This document shows, in pieces, positions 7,118 through 9,247 of a stretch of DNA of 9,247 nt. Position numbers and translations under genes: made by a program. The notes under the pieces are model-generated. The model was given only the letters and a program-made list of their open reading frames with translations, was not told where the DNA came from and ran no database searches. Positions within the stretch are counted from its first letter, which is position 1, and the number at the start of each line of letters is the position of its first letter. The DNA lies in assembly GCA_964445575.1 (NCBI GenBank), contig CAYULB010000070.1, forward strand, positions 1 to 9,247, in the 5' to 3' direction. This DNA is from WJMT01 sp964445575 (GTDB taxonomy: Bacteria; Acidobacteriota; Aminicenantia; Aminicenantales; Aminicenantaceae).

Positions 7118-7122
7118 TTTTT

Positions 7123-9012
7123 TTAAGTTGACGCTTTCCCTTTGTTTTGTGTGGATGCCTTTTGTTTCTTTGGGCTTTTCCTGGAAGATGTTTTTTTTGT
7201 TCTTAAAGGCCCTTTTCCGTTTAATAGGGCTTCTATTTCTTTTGAACTCAAAACTTCCTTCTCAAGAAGGGCTTCAGCTATATTTTGCAGCTCTTTTTTG
7301 TGTTTTTGTAAAAGATTTCTAGTCCGGGATAGATTTCTCTCTATAATTTTTTTAACCTCTGCATCAATGAGCTGGGCTGTTTTTTCACTGAAATTTCTAT
7401 GAGTAGAAAGCTCTTTCCCCAGAAAGATCATGTCGTCCTTTTCACCGAAAGTCAGGGGTCCGAGGTCAGACATTCCGTATTGGCAGACCATTTTGCGTGC
7501 TATTTCTGTGGATTTTTCAAAGTCATTGGCTGCGCCGGTGGTGGTTTTGTTTAAAAACATGCTTTCTGCGGCTCTTCCTGCCATCAGTACAGAGAGTTGG
7601 GCTTCAAGATACTGCTGTGAGTAGGTGTATCGATCATCAAGCGGAAGCTGCTGGGTGAGGCCCAGTGCTCTTCCTCTGGGTATGATGGTTACTTTGTGCA
7701 GGGGGTCTGCTTCGGGAATGAGAAAGGCGATGAGAGCATGTCCTGCTTCATGGAAAGCCGTGATCTTTTTTTCTTCGTCGCTTATAATCATGCTCTTTCT
7801 TTCCACTCCCATGAGAACCTTGTCTTTAGAAGCTTCCAGGTCTTTCATAGAGACCTTCTTTTTGTTGTGACGGGCGGCGAGAAGGGCTGCTTCATTGACC
7901 AGATTAGCAAGGTCTGCTCCTGAGAATCCCGGAGTGGAACGTGCGAGAACCGAAAGGTTTGCATCATCATCTAAAGGGATGTTCCTTACATGGACTCTTA
8001 AAATTTCTTCTCTTCCTTTGACATCGGGCATGTTGACCACAATTCTTCGGTCAAATCTTCCGGGCCTTAATAAGGCACTGTCCAAAATATCAGGCCTGTT
8101 GGTTGCAGCGATGAGAATGATGCCTTCGTTGGCGTTGAATCCATCCATCTCGACCAGAAGCTGGTTAAGTGTCTGTTCTCTTTCGTCATGGCCTCCTCCG
8201 AGTCCAGCTCCCCTGTGACGTCCCACTGCATCCAGTTCATCAATAAAAATAAGACAGGGTGCCTGCTTTTTCCCCTGTTCAAATAGGTCTCTCACCCGCG
8301 AGGCCCCCACTCCGACAAACATCTCCACAAAGTCTGAACCGCTTATTGAGAAGAAAGAAACATTTGCTTCTCCTGCCACCGCCCGGGCCAGTAGTGTTTT
8401 CCCTGTTCCAGGATTCCCTACCAGTATCACTCCCTTCGGGATCCGGCCGCCTAATCTCTGAAACCTTTTAGGGTCTTTAAGAAATTCTATGATTTCACCG
8501 AGTTCTTCTTTAGCTTCTTTTACTCCTGCTACATCTTTAAAGGTCACCTTCTTCTTTGGTCCTGTGAAAAGTTTTGCTTTACTTTTGCCAAAAGAGAGGG
8601 CTTTGTTTCCCCCGGCCTGCATCTGCCTCATAAAAAACACCCAGAAAAGCACAATAAGAATGATTGGGAACCAAGTGAAAAGGTAAGAATACCAAGGGTT
8701 TTTGGTGTCGTCCTTGACATTAATATTGACATTGTGCTCTCTGAGTATGGGAACAAGTCCGTCAAATTGATTAGGGGATACTGTTTTAAATTCTGTTTGG
8801 TCCAGATATTTCCCTGTGATCTGATTGCCTGTGATGGTCACTTCTTCCACTCTCTCGTTTTCAACGTCGTTGAGAAATTGGCTGAAGGAGACTTCATTTT
8901 TAGCTGCCCCTGGAGATTGAAGCAGACTCCAGAGGACTATAATGACAATCCCTGTCAAGATCCAGAAGATTAAGTTTTTATATGAGTTTGGTTTTTTTCG
9001 CTTTTTGTCCAT
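7123..9012 (-). CDS. ftsH: ATP-dependent zinc metalloprotease FtsH
   Basis: FtsH is a membrane-anchored hexameric AAA+ protease that degrades misassembled membrane proteins and some short-lived cytosolic regulators. The 629 residues show the standard order: membrane segment 1 (about 13-31), a periplasmic or external domain, membrane segment 2 (about 108-127), the AAA+ module, and the M41 peptidase domain. Visible motifs are Walker A GNPGTGKT (199-206), the pore-loop FVGVGASR from Phe232, Walker B LIFIDELD (254-261), the second region of homology with NRPD and the arginines of RPGRFDRR (305-323), and HEAGH (421-425). Asp497 is the likely third zinc ligand. The second Walker A residue is Asn where Pro or Ala is common. 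The C-terminal 25 or so residues are Lys/Ser-rich and low complexity. AGGA at 9020-9023 lies 7 bases before the ATG. It is the first gene of the minus-strand cluster. Confidence 0.98.
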   Translation of the reverse strand: MDKKRKKPNSYKNLIFWILTGIVIIVLWSLLQSPGAAKNEVSFSQFLNDVENERVEEVTITGNQITGKYLDQTEFKTVSPNQFDGLVPILREHNVNINVKDDTKNPWYSYLFTWFPIILIVLFWVFFMRQMQAGGNKALSFGKSKAKLFTGPKKKVTFKDVAGVKEAKEELGEIIEFLKDPKRFQRLGGRIPKGVILVGNPGTGKTLLARAVAGEANVSFFSISGSDFVEMFVGVGASRVRDLFEQGKKQAPCLIFIDELDAVGRHRGAGLGGGHDEREQTLNQLLVEMDGFNANEGIILIAATNRPDILDSALLRPGRFDRRIVVNMPDVKGREEILRVHVRNIPLDDDANLSVLARSTPGFSGADLANLVNEAALLAARHNKKKVSMKDLEASKDKVLMGVERKSMIISDEEKKITAFHEAGHALIAFLIPEADPLHKVTIIPRGRALGLTQQLPLDDRYTYSQQYLEAQLSVLMAGRAAESMFLNKTTTGAANDFEKSTEIARKMVCQYGMSDLGPLTFGEKDDMIFLGKELSTHRNFSEKTAQLIDAEVKKIIERNLSRTRNLLQKHKKELQNIAEALLEKEVLSSKEIEALLNGKGPLRTKKTSSRKSPKKQKASTQNKGKAST

Positions 9013-9019
9013 TATTTGT

Positions 9020-9023
9020 TCCT
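9020..9023 (-). promoter_or_regulatory. Ribosome binding site of ftsH
   Basis: AGGA on the minus strand lies 7 bases before the ftsH ATG. It is the only good Shine-Dalgarno sequence among the first two genes of the cluster (ftsH and folP). Confidence 0.65.
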
Positions 9024-9041
9024 GTTTGGTCTTAAGAACTT

Positions 9042-9070
9042 ATTTTAGCATTTTTGGCCAAAATTGTTAA
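9042..9070 (-). promoter_or_regulatory. Predicted sigma70-type promoter of the ftsH cluster
   Basis: Read on the minus strand, TTAACA (9065-9070) is followed by exactly 17 bases and TAAAAT (9042-9047). The start of transcription would be near 9035, leaving a leader of about 22 bases before ftsH. No intrinsic terminator is visible between here and pdxJ, so this may drive ftsH through pdxJ and perhaps the two genes beyond. No heat-shock (sigma32) consensus was recognised. Confidence 0.65.
9052..9063. repeat. Perfect 12-bp palindrome inside the ftsH promoter spacer
   Basis: TTTTGGCCAAAA is a perfect palindrome sitting wholly between the -35 and -10 hexamers. It could be an operator, but AT-rich palindromes of this length also arise by chance and no cognate regulator is in view. 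Confidence 0.4.
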
Positions 9071-9247
9071 CCTAGATTGTTCATAAAATATGTATGCATT
9101 CTCATATAAATTTACCATGACCCACACTTTTTGGCATATATTGTTTATTCAAGAGCATGATGAGGTTCGTTTCTGTTAGGATTTTTCATTATAGTGCATA
9201 CCTATTTTCCCTTACAGGCGAGCCGATCTCACTGCATCTGCTTCGTT

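Noticed and set aside
9173..9217. Imperfect inverted repeat CTGTTAGG / CCTTACAG spaced by 29 bases
   Set aside because: One mismatch in eight and a long loop in AT-rich DNA are easily explained by chance.
9157..9247. Plus-strand ATG frame open to the right edge, reading MMRFVSVRIFHYSAYLF and on
   Set aside because: Only 30 codons are visible, the AAGAG upstream is too close to the ATG, and nothing is recognisable. It could be the start of a divergent gene but cannot be supported from this window.
9212..9247. Minus-strand frame entering from the right edge and ending at a TAA (11 codons)
   Set aside because: It might be the 3' end of a gene upstream of ftsH (tilS is a frequent neighbour in related orders), but 11 codons are too few to identify.

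Overview
The window is about 9.2 kb of gene-dense, moderately AT-rich bacterial DNA. It holds nine protein genes: one on the plus strand at the left edge and eight on the minus strand. I see no tRNA, rRNA, CRISPR array, transposase or phage gene. The core order on the minus strand (ftsH, folP, cdaA, cdaR/ybbR, glmM, pdxJ) is the kind of arrangement seen in Deltaproteobacteria in the broad sense (Desulfobacterota and relatives). The cdaA-cdaR-glmM part is also classic in Firmicutes. A proteobacterium-like or related lineage is therefore my best guess, but the sequence alone does not settle the phylum.

Left part (1-617): a consensus-like promoter drives a small plus-strand gene for a GGQ-containing, release-factor-like ribosome-rescue protein of the mitochondrial MTRFR (C12orf65) type. 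A weak terminator-like hairpin with a T8 tract follows it in the convergent gap.

Middle left (618-2571, minus): an SGNH/GDSL hydrolase lipoprotein lies downstream of an M20-family amidohydrolase of the allantoate/N-carbamoyl-amino-acid hydrolase type. Both have good Shine-Dalgarno sequences. They sit at the 3' end of the main cluster, and I found no convincing promoter of their own.

Main cluster (2668-9012, minus): it reads ftsH (membrane AAA+ zinc protease), folP (dihydropteroate synthase), cdaA (membrane diadenylate cyclase), cdaR/ybbR (its membrane-anchored partner), glmM (phosphoglucosamine mutase) and pdxJ (pyridoxine 5'-phosphate synthase). The first five genes are separated by 8 nt or less or overlap, and several lack a Shine-Dalgarno sequence, so translational coupling is likely. 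A strong promoter-like sequence lies just upstream of ftsH. The genes together serve membrane protein quality control, folate and vitamin B6 synthesis, c-di-AMP signalling and the amino-sugar supply for peptidoglycan. CdaA and GlmM are known to interact in other bacteria.

Right edge (9013-9247): 235 bases holding the ftsH promoter and leader, plus AT-rich sequence with no gene I can support.

Most of the window is conserved housekeeping, and I did not find a clearly new system. The points most worth a second look are the MTRFR-like rescue factor, a changed RHR motif in CdaA, a substitution in the FtsH Walker A motif, and two promoters with identical hexamers and spacing.
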